From NCBI GenBank assembly GCA_024762735.1, contig JANTGU010000102.1, forward strand, positions 1 to 7,592: a stretch of DNA of 7,592 nt, written 5' to 3'. Every line of letters begins with the position of its first letter. Positions within the stretch are counted from its first letter, which is position 1. The translations under genes were made by a program, and so were the position numbers. The notes below the pieces were generated by a model, which was given only the letters and a program-made list of their open reading frames with translations, had not been told where the DNA came from and searched no databases. Of the stretch, positions 1-6,173 are shown piece by piece. This DNA comes from Bacteroidales bacterium. GTDB taxonomy: Bacteria > Bacteroidota > Bacteroidia > Bacteroidales > F082.

Positions 1-846
1 GGCATCTCAGATTTGTTTATAGTGGGCGAAGATCCCGTGGGAAAATATGTGGCCAAACTATATAGAAACAACAACCGTAACCAGCATCTAACGCCGGTTT
101 ATACTGGAATTCCCGGGGTGGTTGACGGCAGTGTGCAATGGGGAGACTATGATGGCGATGGCGATCCTGATCTTCTTCTTACCGGCTTAACCACTAAAGG
201 GCTAATAAGTGCCGTGTATAAAAATAACCGGCATAATAAATTTACAAAAGTTGAAACTGGTTTTCCCGGTTTGCATTATGGTACGGCCAAGTTTGCCGAT
301 TATGATAACGATGGTGACCTGGATGTAATTTTATGCGGAAGCGACAGCGCGGGAACGACCATTACCGATATTTATCAAAATCAAAAAGGAAAATTTGTTA
401 AAACCAACATGGGTATCGTTCCGTTAAAAATGAGCGATATTGCCTGGGGCGATTACGACAACGACGGCGATGAAGATTTTATCATCAATGGCGAAACGCA
501 CGACGGCAGGTTTCAAACCAGGCTGTATAACAACGATGGCCATGGGTCCTTTAACGCTGTTTTTTCTGACTTTGTGGCCGTTCGGTCGGGTTCGGTGGAT
601 TGGGGTGATTTTGATCATGATGGAGATTTAGACTTGCTGCTGACCGGCGAATCGTACAACGGACCGGTATCTAAAATTTACCGAAATGACCGGAATGGAG
701 TTTTTACCGACATTCACGCCCAGCTGGTAGAACTCTATTTGAGTGATGGCCATTTTGGCGATTATGACAATGATGGCGATTTGGATGTGGTTATTTCAGG
801 GATGTCACACGATTATCAGTTTGTCAGCAGAATCTACCGCAACGAT
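1..846 (+). repeat. tandem FG-GAP/VCBS blades, about 153 bases each
   Basis: The calcium-loop codons begin at 145, 298, 451, 607 and 760, so spacing is 153, 153, 156 and 153 bases (51-52 residues). Each loop has the form D-Y/F-D-x-D-G-D-x-D, usually preceded by W-G or F-G/A and followed by a strand ending in a Gly. Bases 1-30 fit the tail of one more blade. The repeats are conserved in protein sequence but diverged in DNA, which suggests old duplications under structural selection rather than recent copying. Confidence 0.85.
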
Positions 847-1218
847 CCGGTCAGAAAAAAAGCGAAGGCTAAAAAAGAAACCAGTTCCAGTATCTACGAC
901 AGTAAGTATTACAATTACGAGCGTGCTGAGCGGGTTTGGTATTTTGTGTATTCCTCGGGGTATTTCGATATGGATGGCGATGGTATTAAAGAGTATAACA
1001 CCTTTGTAAGCACCATTAAAAAACCGGCCAAACAGTACGAGATGGAAGAGGCTTTCAGAGCCTACATCATAAAAAACTATCCACAGTGGCCCATCATCGA
1101 CCAGGGCAACATCATCCAAAACGGGTTTGTAAAGCTTGATGAAGCTAAAAAATCAAGAAAAACCATCGTGGATGCATACCAAGGCAAAGGCTTTCATGTT
1201 TACACGGTGGATTGGTAA
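1..1218 (+). CDS. FG-GAP/VCBS repeat protein, 5' end cut off by the window
   Basis: The reading frame is open from base 1 (first codons G-I-S-D) and ends at TAA 1216-1218, so the start lies outside the window; the TTG at 13 is an internal Leu. Five complete repeats carry the loop D-x-D-x-D-G-D-x-D followed by a short hydrophobic strand and a Gly, then a Y-x-N-D/N segment. This is the FG-GAP/VCBS pattern of integrin-like beta-propeller blades whose Asp loops bind calcium. The visible start matches the end of a further upstream blade. After the last blade (near base 846) comes a Lys/Ala-rich linker (RKKAKAKK) and about 115 residues that I do not recognise, containing one EF-hand-like loop at 967-993. 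Such proteins are normally exported and work at the cell surface in binding or adhesion; this is inferred because the signal peptide is not visible. No type IX secretion C-terminal sorting domain is apparent. Ligand unknown. Confidence 0.85.
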   Translation, partial: GISDLFIVGEDPVGKYVAKLYRNNNRNQHLTPVYTGIPGVVDGSVQWGDYDGDGDPDLLLTGLTTKGLISAVYKNNRHNKFTKVETGFPGLHYGTAKFADYDNDGDLDVILCGSDSAGTTITDIYQNQKGKFVKTNMGIVPLKMSDIAWGDYDNDGDEDFIINGETHDGRFQTRLYNNDGHGSFNAVFSDFVAVRSGSVDWGDFDHDGDLDLLLTGESYNGPVSKIYRNDRNGVFTDIHAQLVELYLSDGHFGDYDNDGDLDVVISGMSHDYQFVSRIYRNDPVRKKAKAKKETSSSIYDSKYYNYERAERVWYFVYSSGYFDMDGDGIKEYNTFVSTIKKPAKQYEMEEAFRAYIIKNYPQWPIIDQGNIIQNGFVKLDEAKKSRKTIVDAYQGKGFHVYTVDW

Positions 1219-1242
1219 GCTACAAGCCATTGATTTTATTTA

Positions 1243-1647
1243 CTACTTTTTCTCGCACAGCTCAGTTAACACTCCAAAAGTAGATTTGGGATGTAAAAAG
1301 GCAATGTTCAATCCCTCGGCACCCGGGCGCGGTTTTTTATCGATCAGGCGCACTCCTTTTTCCGATGCTTCTTCCAGTGCTTGTTCAACATTCTCAGCAG
1401 CAAATGCCAGGTGATGAATGCCCTCGCCCCGTTTTTCAATAAACTTGGCTACCGGGCTTTCAGGGTCAGTGGGTTCCAATAATTCCAGTTTGGTTTGACC
1501 TACCTTAAAAAAAGCGGTCTTTACTTTTTGATCGGTCACCTCTTCGATGGCATAACATTTCAGGCCTAAAACATTTTCATAATAGGGAATAGCCTCGTCC
1601 AGGCTTTTCACGGCAATGCCGATATGTTCTATATGGGTAAGATTCAT
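1243..1647 (-). CDS. mce: methylmalonyl-CoA epimerase
   Basis: The 134-residue protein is a single vicinal-oxygen-chelate (glyoxalase-fold) unit of the length usual for this family. It would interconvert (R)- and (S)-methylmalonyl-CoA in the cytoplasm, linking succinyl-CoA and propionyl-CoA metabolism. Visible family features are the N-terminal H-I-E-H-I-G-I-A-V strand (His8 a likely metal ligand), K-L-E-L-L-E-P at 53-59, G-I-H-H-L-A-F at 76-82 with the second metal His, F-L-H-P-K at 117-121, and V-L-T-E-L with Glu129 as the last metal ligand. The start is the only ATG that keeps the first strand. It begins 11 bases after the acylase stop, so the two are probably cotranscribed; there is no Shine-Dalgarno sequence, as is common in Bacteroidota. 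It converges with the FG-GAP gene across 24 bases with no evident terminator. No mutase or decarboxylase gene is in view. Confidence 0.92.
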   Translation of the reverse strand: MNLTHIEHIGIAVKSLDEAIPYYENVLGLKCYAIEEVTDQKVKTAFFKVGQTKLELLEPTDPESPVAKFIEKRGEGIHHLAFAAENVEQALEEASEKGVRLIDKKPRPGAEGLNIAFLHPKSTFGVLTELCEKK

Positions 1648-1658
1648 GGTCTGATTAT

Positions 1659-4049
1659 TTATTTTTCAGGTTTCAACACCAACACCGAACCGTTTTTAAT
1701 TTTAGCAGGATCGGTAACCAAAGTGCGGTATTTGCCGGTTACAAACATTTTTGCCTGATCGGCATAGTGGGGACTCATAAAGTTCCCCGACTGGCCGGTT
1801 GGAATAATGGTGAGTTTGGTCGTTGGGTCTTTCATGTCAATTAAAAACCGCAATGCGGGACCTGATTTCACGGGGTAAACACCGGAAACATTATAATTAA
1901 AACCCTCTTTGTCTACCACTTCATTGGTTCCCCCGTCTTCAAACGGCCCCACGTTAAAAATTTGATCGAAAGGCTCTTGTCGGCCGATGGGATGAATATG
2001 CGTTAAAACATGCACTTTACCCCACCGCCAGGCAGATACATCGTCACCAAGCTGTTGTTGCAGCGAGGTGATGGCTTCATCCAACCCCATGCGGAAAGCA
2101 TCTTTTCGGGTCTCTTTTTCGGGCGTGTTGATGTTGTCCCACCAAATACAGTCGGGATTAGTAAACAACCGTTCAATAGATGAACGCACCAAATTGGAGC
2201 TTACCGACTTTTTAAAACTCTTTTCACCCAGCTCGTCGGCCATGGCTTGTTCGAGCACGTAATAAAGCATTTTGGTATATATGGTCACGCCAATATTATT
2301 TACATCCGATTTTCCATCCCAGTTTTGCAGTGCCTTGATAGCCTGTGCGTAAACGGCATTCTTGCTGGCAAACTTATCGGCTCCTACCTGGTCAAGCACC
2401 AGCCTGGCAATCATAGCATCGCGCTGCGAGTAGTTGTCCAGGTGGATTTTTTCCATCTCTTCAGCACTCCATTTGTTTTGCGAGTTTAACAACTGCTTGG
2501 CCCTGGCAGCACGGTAGCCCGGAGAATAGTAGCCCGGGTAGGTTTCGCCCTCCACAGCAGGAGGTTGATCGTTGGAAGTCTCCAACATACCATCCTCGGG
2601 GTTTTCCGACTGCGGGTTTAGCTCGAAAGGATAAAAACCTAACGGCTCATCTTTTCCCGAAGCACCATCCAACACGGTGGAAGGATTAACATGAGCAGGT
2701 CGTTTGACCAACCTTCCCGAAGCCCACCAGGCAATGTTATCATCGGTATCGGCATACAAAACATTCAATCCCAGCAAGTCGATTAACGAGCATCCTTTTC
2801 TAAACTCCTCCATATTTTGCGCGTTATTAATGTAATAAAGTGCCTGGATGACGGTACCATCCAAATGCTGGAGCGCCCACCAAAGGGTAACCGGCTGCTT
2901 ATCCTTTTGAACCATATCGGGGTAAGCCTCGTTCATTACCGGCCCGTGACGGGTTACTTTAATATTGTAATCAACATCTTCAGCTCCTTTTACCTTAATC
3001 ACTTCTTTATCCGTGATCATGGTTTGCCAATGGTCGTTTTCCCAAACCTGGTTGCTGTTATCAGGATTTAGTTTTTCTTTGTAAAGATCCATGTTATCGA
3101 AAGGGAAAATAGTTACACCCCAGGCATGTTGTCCGGTGTTACCCACCACGGCGTAAGGCACCCCCGCAAGGTAATATCCCGAAATCATTTGGCCGGGAAA
3201 GTGTAGCACGGCTTCGTACCAAACAGAAGGCTGCGCATAGGCAATGTGCGTGTCGTTGGCCAACAGGGGGTGACCCGATTTTGAGCGCTCTTTGCTTACC
3301 ACCCAGTTGTTGGACCCTTCCCAAATGGGAATGGGTATATACTCCTGAAACTCCTTGAAATTGGGAAAAAGTTCGGCCACGGGGTCAGCTTGCTTATGGG
3401 TAGAAGCTATCGCTGACGAATCAAGATTAAATAGTTTAAGATACTGATCGCCAAGCTTGTTTTTTACTTCCGAAACGGCAGGATCCTGTGTCAATGCCGA
3501 AGTAAAGGTAAAAGCCATGTAGCCGATGGTTGCGTAAACATCCTGCACGGTAAAATGGGTAGGTTTGAAATCCATCAAGGTAAACTCGATGGGGAAATCC
3601 CCTTTGTCAACAAAGGCGTTTACGCCTTCAAGATAGGCTCTGGTGTCCTGTTGCCATTGTTTGTCGTTGGATTTAAAAAACAAATCAGCCGACTTGTTGG
3701 CCATTTTATAAAACTGCAAATTGCGTAGTTTTTTATCGGTAGGGATAAGTGTTTTGCCTAAAATTTCTGACAATCTTCCCCCGGCCACCCGCCGGATCAT
3801 CTCCATTTGAAACAGCCTGTCCTGTGCATGCACGTAGCCAAGTGCCAGGTATGCATCGTGTGCATCAGTGGCATTAATATGAGGAACGCCAAACTCGTCA
3901 AAGGTAACGGTAACCGGTTGGTGAAGTCCTTTAATGTTAAGGTTTCCCGAGTAATCAGGAGCAGTACTTTTCAGCCAAAGGTAAACACCTCCTGCCACAA
4001 TCACTACTAAAATGATTAAGGCAATAATAAAACGTTTTAGGAATTTCAT
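1659..4049 (-). CDS. penicillin acylase family Ntn hydrolase, membrane-anchored or secreted
   Basis: The 796-residue precursor belongs to the penicillin amidase family (PF01804), whose members cut themselves into alpha and beta chains and hydrolyse amide bonds in substrates such as beta-lactams, acyl-homoserine lactones or acylated amino compounds. Residues 1-27 are a basic start (MKFLKR) plus a hydrophobic stretch, giving export or an N-terminal anchor; there is no lipobox Cys. The alpha-chain signature D-E-F-G-V-P-H-I with G-Y-V-H-A-Q-D-R-L-F-Q-M-E and R-R spans about 51-87. The cleavage site and nucleophile are G245-S246 in W-E-G-S-N-N-W (Ser codon 3312-3314), followed by N-D-T-H near 265-268. 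Asn493 in E-T-S-N-D-Q is the likely oxyanion residue. The C-terminal G-Q-S-G-N-F-M-S-P-H-Y-A-D-Q (752-765) is also typical. All expected active-site parts are present, so it should be active. Substrate cannot be told from sequence. It follows oxyR by 37 bases and precedes mce by 11. Confidence 0.92.
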   Translation of the reverse strand: MKFLKRFIIALIILVVIVAGGVYLWLKSTAPDYSGNLNIKGLHQPVTVTFDEFGVPHINATDAHDAYLALGYVHAQDRLFQMEMIRRVAGGRLSEILGKTLIPTDKKLRNLQFYKMANKSADLFFKSNDKQWQQDTRAYLEGVNAFVDKGDFPIEFTLMDFKPTHFTVQDVYATIGYMAFTFTSALTQDPAVSEVKNKLGDQYLKLFNLDSSAIASTHKQADPVAELFPNFKEFQEYIPIPIWEGSNNWVVSKERSKSGHPLLANDTHIAYAQPSVWYEAVLHFPGQMISGYYLAGVPYAVVGNTGQHAWGVTIFPFDNMDLYKEKLNPDNSNQVWENDHWQTMITDKEVIKVKGAEDVDYNIKVTRHGPVMNEAYPDMVQKDKQPVTLWWALQHLDGTVIQALYYINNAQNMEEFRKGCSLIDLLGLNVLYADTDDNIAWWASGRLVKRPAHVNPSTVLDGASGKDEPLGFYPFELNPQSENPEDGMLETSNDQPPAVEGETYPGYYSPGYRAARAKQLLNSQNKWSAEEMEKIHLDNYSQRDAMIARLVLDQVGADKFASKNAVYAQAIKALQNWDGKSDVNNIGVTIYTKMLYYVLEQAMADELGEKSFKKSVSSNLVRSSIERLFTNPDCIWWDNINTPEKETRKDAFRMGLDEAITSLQQQLGDDVSAWRWGKVHVLTHIHPIGRQEPFDQIFNVGPFEDGGTNEVVDKEGFNYNVSGVYPVKSGPALRFLIDMKDPTTKLTIIPTGQSGNFMSPHYADQAKMFVTGKYRTLVTDPAKIKNGSVLVLKPEK

Positions 4050-4074
4050 GATGGTTATTTTTATAATGAAAAAT

Positions 4075-4104
4075 CAAAGATAGCAACTATTTCCATTCAA
4101 CAAT
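4075..4104 (-). promoter_or_regulatory. candidate promoter for the acylase and mce genes
   Basis: On the - strand, bases 4082-4075 read TATCTTTG, an exact match to the Bacteroidota -7 pattern TAnnTTTG. Eighteen bases upstream, 4104-4101 read ATTG, a three-of-four match to the -33 TTTG. Spacing is one base short of the usual 19-21. A start site here would give a leader of roughly 15-20 bases before the acylase ATG. The -33 part sits inside the 3' end of oxyR. The -7 match is seen; promoter activity is inferred. Confidence 0.45.
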
Positions 4105-5028
4105 TGTTCCCCGTGATTTATCAAGGTAGTGTTTGGGTACCGATGTTTTGATCACTTCTGCAAACCTTTCAATCATTTTTGTTTTGGCAAAGCGGCGGGT
4201 AAAAACCAGCGCTACCTCTCGCAAAGGAACCATATTGGTAAAATGACGAATTTGACTTTGGTGCTCATTGGCTATAACTTCTTCTGCCAGTTCGGGAATA
4301 AGGGTGTAACCCCCTTCCTTGTCGATAATCCGCATCAGGGTTTCTAATGAACCGCCTTCAAACTCAAAGGGGAGATCATCACTTTCAAGGTCGTGTAAGT
4401 CGCATAAGTTTACTACCTGGTGCCGGAAACAATGGCCATCGTTTAACAACCAGATTTCGGAAGTGGCAATATCGCCCACCTGAATCACCGGCTTGGTTAC
4501 CAATGGATGATTTTTGTTGGAATAGATAAGCATCTCTTCATAGTAAAGGGGCATCTCAAGGATTTGTTTTTCATGCAACGGGGTTACCAATATGCCCACG
4601 TCCAGCAGGTCTTTTTCCAGATTTTCCACAATCATTTCCGTTACCTGTTCTTCAATCTTTAGTTTTACATTGGGATACTTTCGCTTGTAGTCGCCGGTAA
4701 ACAAAGGCAGCAGATAGGGGGCAATGGTGGGGATGACCGCAATGCGCAGTTCGCCGCTAATCTCCTCTTTTACATCTTTTACAATTTCGTCAATTTTTTT
4801 TGCCTCCTGCAGGGCAATTCTTGCCTGTTCAATAATTTTCTTCCCTTGTTCCGTGGGAATGACGGGTTGTTTGGTTCGGTCGAAGATGATGACATTCAGC
4901 TGCTCTTCCAGCTTTTTGATTTGCATGCTGAGGGTGGGCTGCGTAACAAAACATTTGTCTGCTGCCGTGGCAAAGTGACGATAAGTATCCACCGCCACGA
5001 TGTATTCAAGTTGAACAAGGGTTACCAT
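4087..5028 (-). CDS. oxyR: OxyR, peroxide-sensing LysR-type regulator
   Basis: The 313-residue protein has the LysR-type architecture: a winged helix-turn-helix at about 2-60 (Q-L-E-Y-I-V-A-V, then A-A-D-K-C-F-V-T-Q-P-T-L-S at 22-34) and a periplasmic-binding-protein-like effector domain from about 92. The deciding feature is L-L-N-D-G-H-C-F-R-H-Q followed by N-L-C, which places Cys200 and Cys209 (codons 4429-4431 and 4402-4404) like Cys199 and Cys208 of E. coli OxyR, with identical spacing. Oxidation by hydrogen peroxide would form a disulfide between them and switch DNA binding. The ATG at 5026-5028 gives an N-terminus aligning residue for residue with known OxyR. It is divergent from the peroxiredoxin gene, the usual arrangement for a LysR regulator and its target. 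It may be cotranscribed with the downstream acylase (37-base gap), which would be an unusual partner. Confidence 0.94.
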   Translation of the reverse strand: MVTLVQLEYIVAVDTYRHFATAADKCFVTQPTLSMQIKKLEEQLNVIIFDRTKQPVIPTEQGKKIIEQARIALQEAKKIDEIVKDVKEEISGELRIAVIPTIAPYLLPLFTGDYKRKYPNVKLKIEEQVTEMIVENLEKDLLDVGILVTPLHEKQILEMPLYYEEMLIYSNKNHPLVTKPVIQVGDIATSEIWLLNDGHCFRHQVVNLCDLHDLESDDLPFEFEGGSLETLMRIIDKEGGYTLIPELAEEVIANEHQSQIRHFTNMVPLREVALVFTRRFAKTKMIERFAEVIKTSVPKHYLDKSRGTIVEWK

Positions 5029-5103
5029 AACTTTTAGTTGTGTTAATATTTATTTAAGCAATCACACCATACTGAACTAGGCTTTTCATAAGGCAACAAA
5101 TTG

Positions 5104-5192
5104 TGTCATTCTGAGCGCCCGTCCGAACGTACCGACCGGTACGGGCGGGGAGTCGAAGAATGCATCACACTTCGACTCCGCTCAGTGTGACA
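5104..5192. repeat. compound palindromic intergenic repeat with a nested 32-base hairpin
   Basis: The outer arms 5104-5117 (TGTCATTCTGAGCG) and 5179-5192 match as inverted repeats in 12 of 14 bases. The inner arms 5149-5158 (GGAGTCGAAG) and 5170-5179 match in 10 of 10, with an 11-base loop. The right side runs through both arm sequences without a break, but on the left side they are separated by 32 bases (5118-5149). Those form their own hairpin: CCCGTC with GGCGGG (one T-G pair), a four-base bulge, then CGTACCG with CGGTACG. It is much richer in GC than its surroundings. The arm sequence resembles short palindromes I associate with intergenic DNA of Bacteroidota and other bacteria; that is memory, not a search. 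Both flanking genes are transcribed away from it, so it is not a terminator for either. Confidence 0.75.
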
Positions 5193-5328
5193 AATTATCG
5201 TCAACCTGCCAACTAAAAAAGTAACTTTTCGAATAGTCTTCTCAATATTTTACCCCCAAAGGAGCGCTATAGGTTTGCAACCAAAACATAAACTTTAAAC
5301 AACTACATTTTTAGGTTATTCAATCCTG

Positions 5329-5336
5329 CAAATATA
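5329..5336 (-). promoter_or_regulatory. oxyR: possible oxyR-directed -7 element
   Basis: Read on the - strand, 5336-5329 is TATATTTG, an exact TAnnTTTG match. The -33 position holds only a T-run (TTTT at 5360-5357) rather than TTTG, so the promoter would be weak or need an activator. It would give oxyR a leader of close to 300 bases containing the palindromic repeat. It overlaps the OxyR-like dyad by three bases, which would suit autorepression. A closer unrecognised promoter is equally possible. Confidence 0.25.
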
Positions 5337-5348
5337 GACAAAAACTAT
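5334..5348. promoter_or_regulatory. candidate OxyR binding dyad ATAG-N7-CTAT
   Basis: Bases 5334-5337 are ATAG and 5345-5348 are CTAT, separated by exactly seven bases. This is one dimer unit of the E. coli OxyR consensus and also satisfies the general LysR T-N11-A rule. It ends 20 bases upstream of the -33 element of the peroxiredoxin promoter, a position suited to activation. No second full unit at the expected 7-base offset is present on either side, so the match is to half of the tetramer site. Binding is inferred. Confidence 0.45.
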
Positions 5349-5368
5349 CATATTATAAAAACAATCGA

Positions 5369-5400
5369 TTTGACTTATGTTACTATTCAATCTATTTTTG
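5369..5400 (+). promoter_or_regulatory. Bacteroidota-type promoter of the peroxiredoxin gene
   Basis: TTTG at 5369-5372 and TATTTTTG at 5393-5400 are separated by 20 bases, matching in full the -33/-7 consensus used by the Bacteroidota primary sigma factor (TTTG, 19-21 bases, TAnnTTTG). Transcription would start near 5407, leaving a leader of about 34 bases to the ATG at 5441. Confidence 0.7.
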
Positions 5401-5440
5401 CCCCATCAAATAAATTTAAAAACCAATAAAAAATTAAATC

Positions 5441-6100
5441 ATGGAACAAGAATTAAACAACACAGTAAATCAAATGCCCCGCATTGGCGACATTGCACCC
5501 GATTTTGAAGCGGTTACTACCAAAGGAACCATCAAGTTATCAGATTATGCCAAAGACAAATGGATTGTTCTGTTTTCGCATCCTGCCGATTTTACCCCGG
5601 TATGTACTACCGAGATGAGCGGCTTCGCCCTGCGTAAATCGGAGTTTGATGCTTTGAACACTGAACTGATGGGTTTGAGCATTGATAGTATCCACGCTCA
5701 CCTGGCCTGGGTGAACAATGTCAAAAAAAACACCGGGGTCTATTTTGACTTCCCGATTATTGCCGACATCGACATGAAAGTGTCAAAATTATACGGAATG
5801 TTGCAGCCCAACGAAAGCGAGACTGCTGCAGTTAGGGCCGTATTTTTCATCGACCCGGGCAAAAAAATCAGACTGATTATGTACTACCCGTTGAATGTAG
5901 GCCGTAACATGGACGAAATATTACGTTCACTCAAAGCTTTGCAGGTTTCCGATAAAAACGGGGTAGCTCTTCCGCTCAATTGGGTAGAAGGCGAGAAAGT
6001 AATTGTACCCCCGCCAAAGAACCTGGATGAAATGCAGGAGCGCATTGAAGGGAACTATGAAGAAAAGATTGATTTTTACCTTGTAAAGAAAAGTTTGTAA
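5441..6100 (+). CDS. 1-Cys peroxiredoxin, Prx6 type
   Basis: The 219-residue cytoplasmic protein reduces hydrogen peroxide and organic peroxides through a peroxidatic Cys. The AhpC/TSA thioredoxin-fold domain covers about 13-160: G-D-I-A-P-D-F at 16-22, then S-H-P-A-D-F-T-P-V-C-T-T-E at 46-58 with Thr52 and the peroxidatic Cys55 (codon 5603-5605), and Arg132 in V-R-A-V-F-F-I. The C-terminal extension (L-P-L-N-W near 177-181, then V-I-V-P-P-P) is the dimerisation region typical of the Prx6 subgroup, as is His47 two residues before Asp. Cys55 is the only cysteine in the protein, so no resolving Cys exists within or between subunits and an external thiol must recycle it. It is divergent from oxyR, has a consensus promoter and an OxyR-like site upstream, and ends in a strong terminator, so it is probably a single-gene OxyR target. 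Confidence 0.93.
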   Translation: MEQELNNTVNQMPRIGDIAPDFEAVTTKGTIKLSDYAKDKWIVLFSHPADFTPVCTTEMSGFALRKSEFDALNTELMGLSIDSIHAHLAWVNNVKKNTGVYFDFPIIADIDMKVSKLYGMLQPNESETAAVRAVFFIDPGKKIRLIMYYPLNVGRNMDEILRSLKALQVSDKNGVALPLNWVEGEKVIVPPPKNLDEMQERIEGNYEEKIDFYLVKKSL

Positions 6101-6124
6101 ACAGAGATTTTTTCATGCGATTAA

Positions 6125-6156
6125 AGCCAGCCGAAGCCATTCGGGTGGCTTTTTTT
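6125..6156 (+). terminator. intrinsic terminator after the peroxiredoxin gene
   Basis: An 11-base stem with one G-G mismatch pairs 6125-6135 with 6140-6150 around the loop GCCA, and is followed by a run of T residues (6150-6156). It begins 24 bases after the peroxiredoxin stop and lies between two convergent genes. The complementary strand has a weaker T-run, so stopping of the HAD transcript from the other side is possible but less certain. Confidence 0.88.
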
Positions 6157-6173
6157 ATATGCTGTTTCCCTAT

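Larger units (their letters stand above)
5029..5440. other. 412-base oxyR/peroxiredoxin divergent regulatory region
   Basis: No coding frame here is credible. The oxyR-proximal part (5029-5097) is AT-rich with only weak promoter resemblance on the - strand. Next comes a GC-rich compound palindrome (5104-5192), then AT-rich DNA in which I see nothing specific (about 5200-5328), and finally a dense control segment (5329-5400) with an OxyR-like dyad and the peroxiredoxin promoter. The leader of the peroxiredoxin gene (after about 5407) is A-rich without a Shine-Dalgarno sequence. Confidence 0.7.

Noticed and set aside
13..15. TTG as the start codon of the FG-GAP gene
   Set aside because: The frame is open to base 1 and the preceding residues continue the repeat pattern, so the gene runs off the window and this codon is an internal Leu.
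805..1119. A 104-residue - strand frame antisense to the FG-GAP gene
   Set aside because: Repeats of Asp codons read backwards give Ile/Val-rich frames; there is no independent support for it.
1219..1242. A shared terminator between the converging FG-GAP and mce genes
   Set aside because: The 24 bases show no stem with useful length and no clear T-run on either strand.
4549..4568. Resemblance between the window start (GGCATCTCAGATTTGTTT) and bases near 4549-4568
   Set aside because: The match needs a gap of two bases, is under 20 bases long and lies inside two unrelated coding genes; chance is sufficient.
5029..5110. A close promoter just upstream of oxyR
   Set aside because: TTTG on the - strand at 5100-5097 has no TAnnTTTG at 19-21 bases; the nearest candidate (TAGTTCAG) fits poorly, so it is not reported as a feature.
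5104..5192. The palindromic region as a transcription terminator or riboswitch
   Set aside because: Both neighbouring genes are transcribed away from it, no T-run follows either stem, and nothing resembles a known aptamer. An intergenic repeat fits better.
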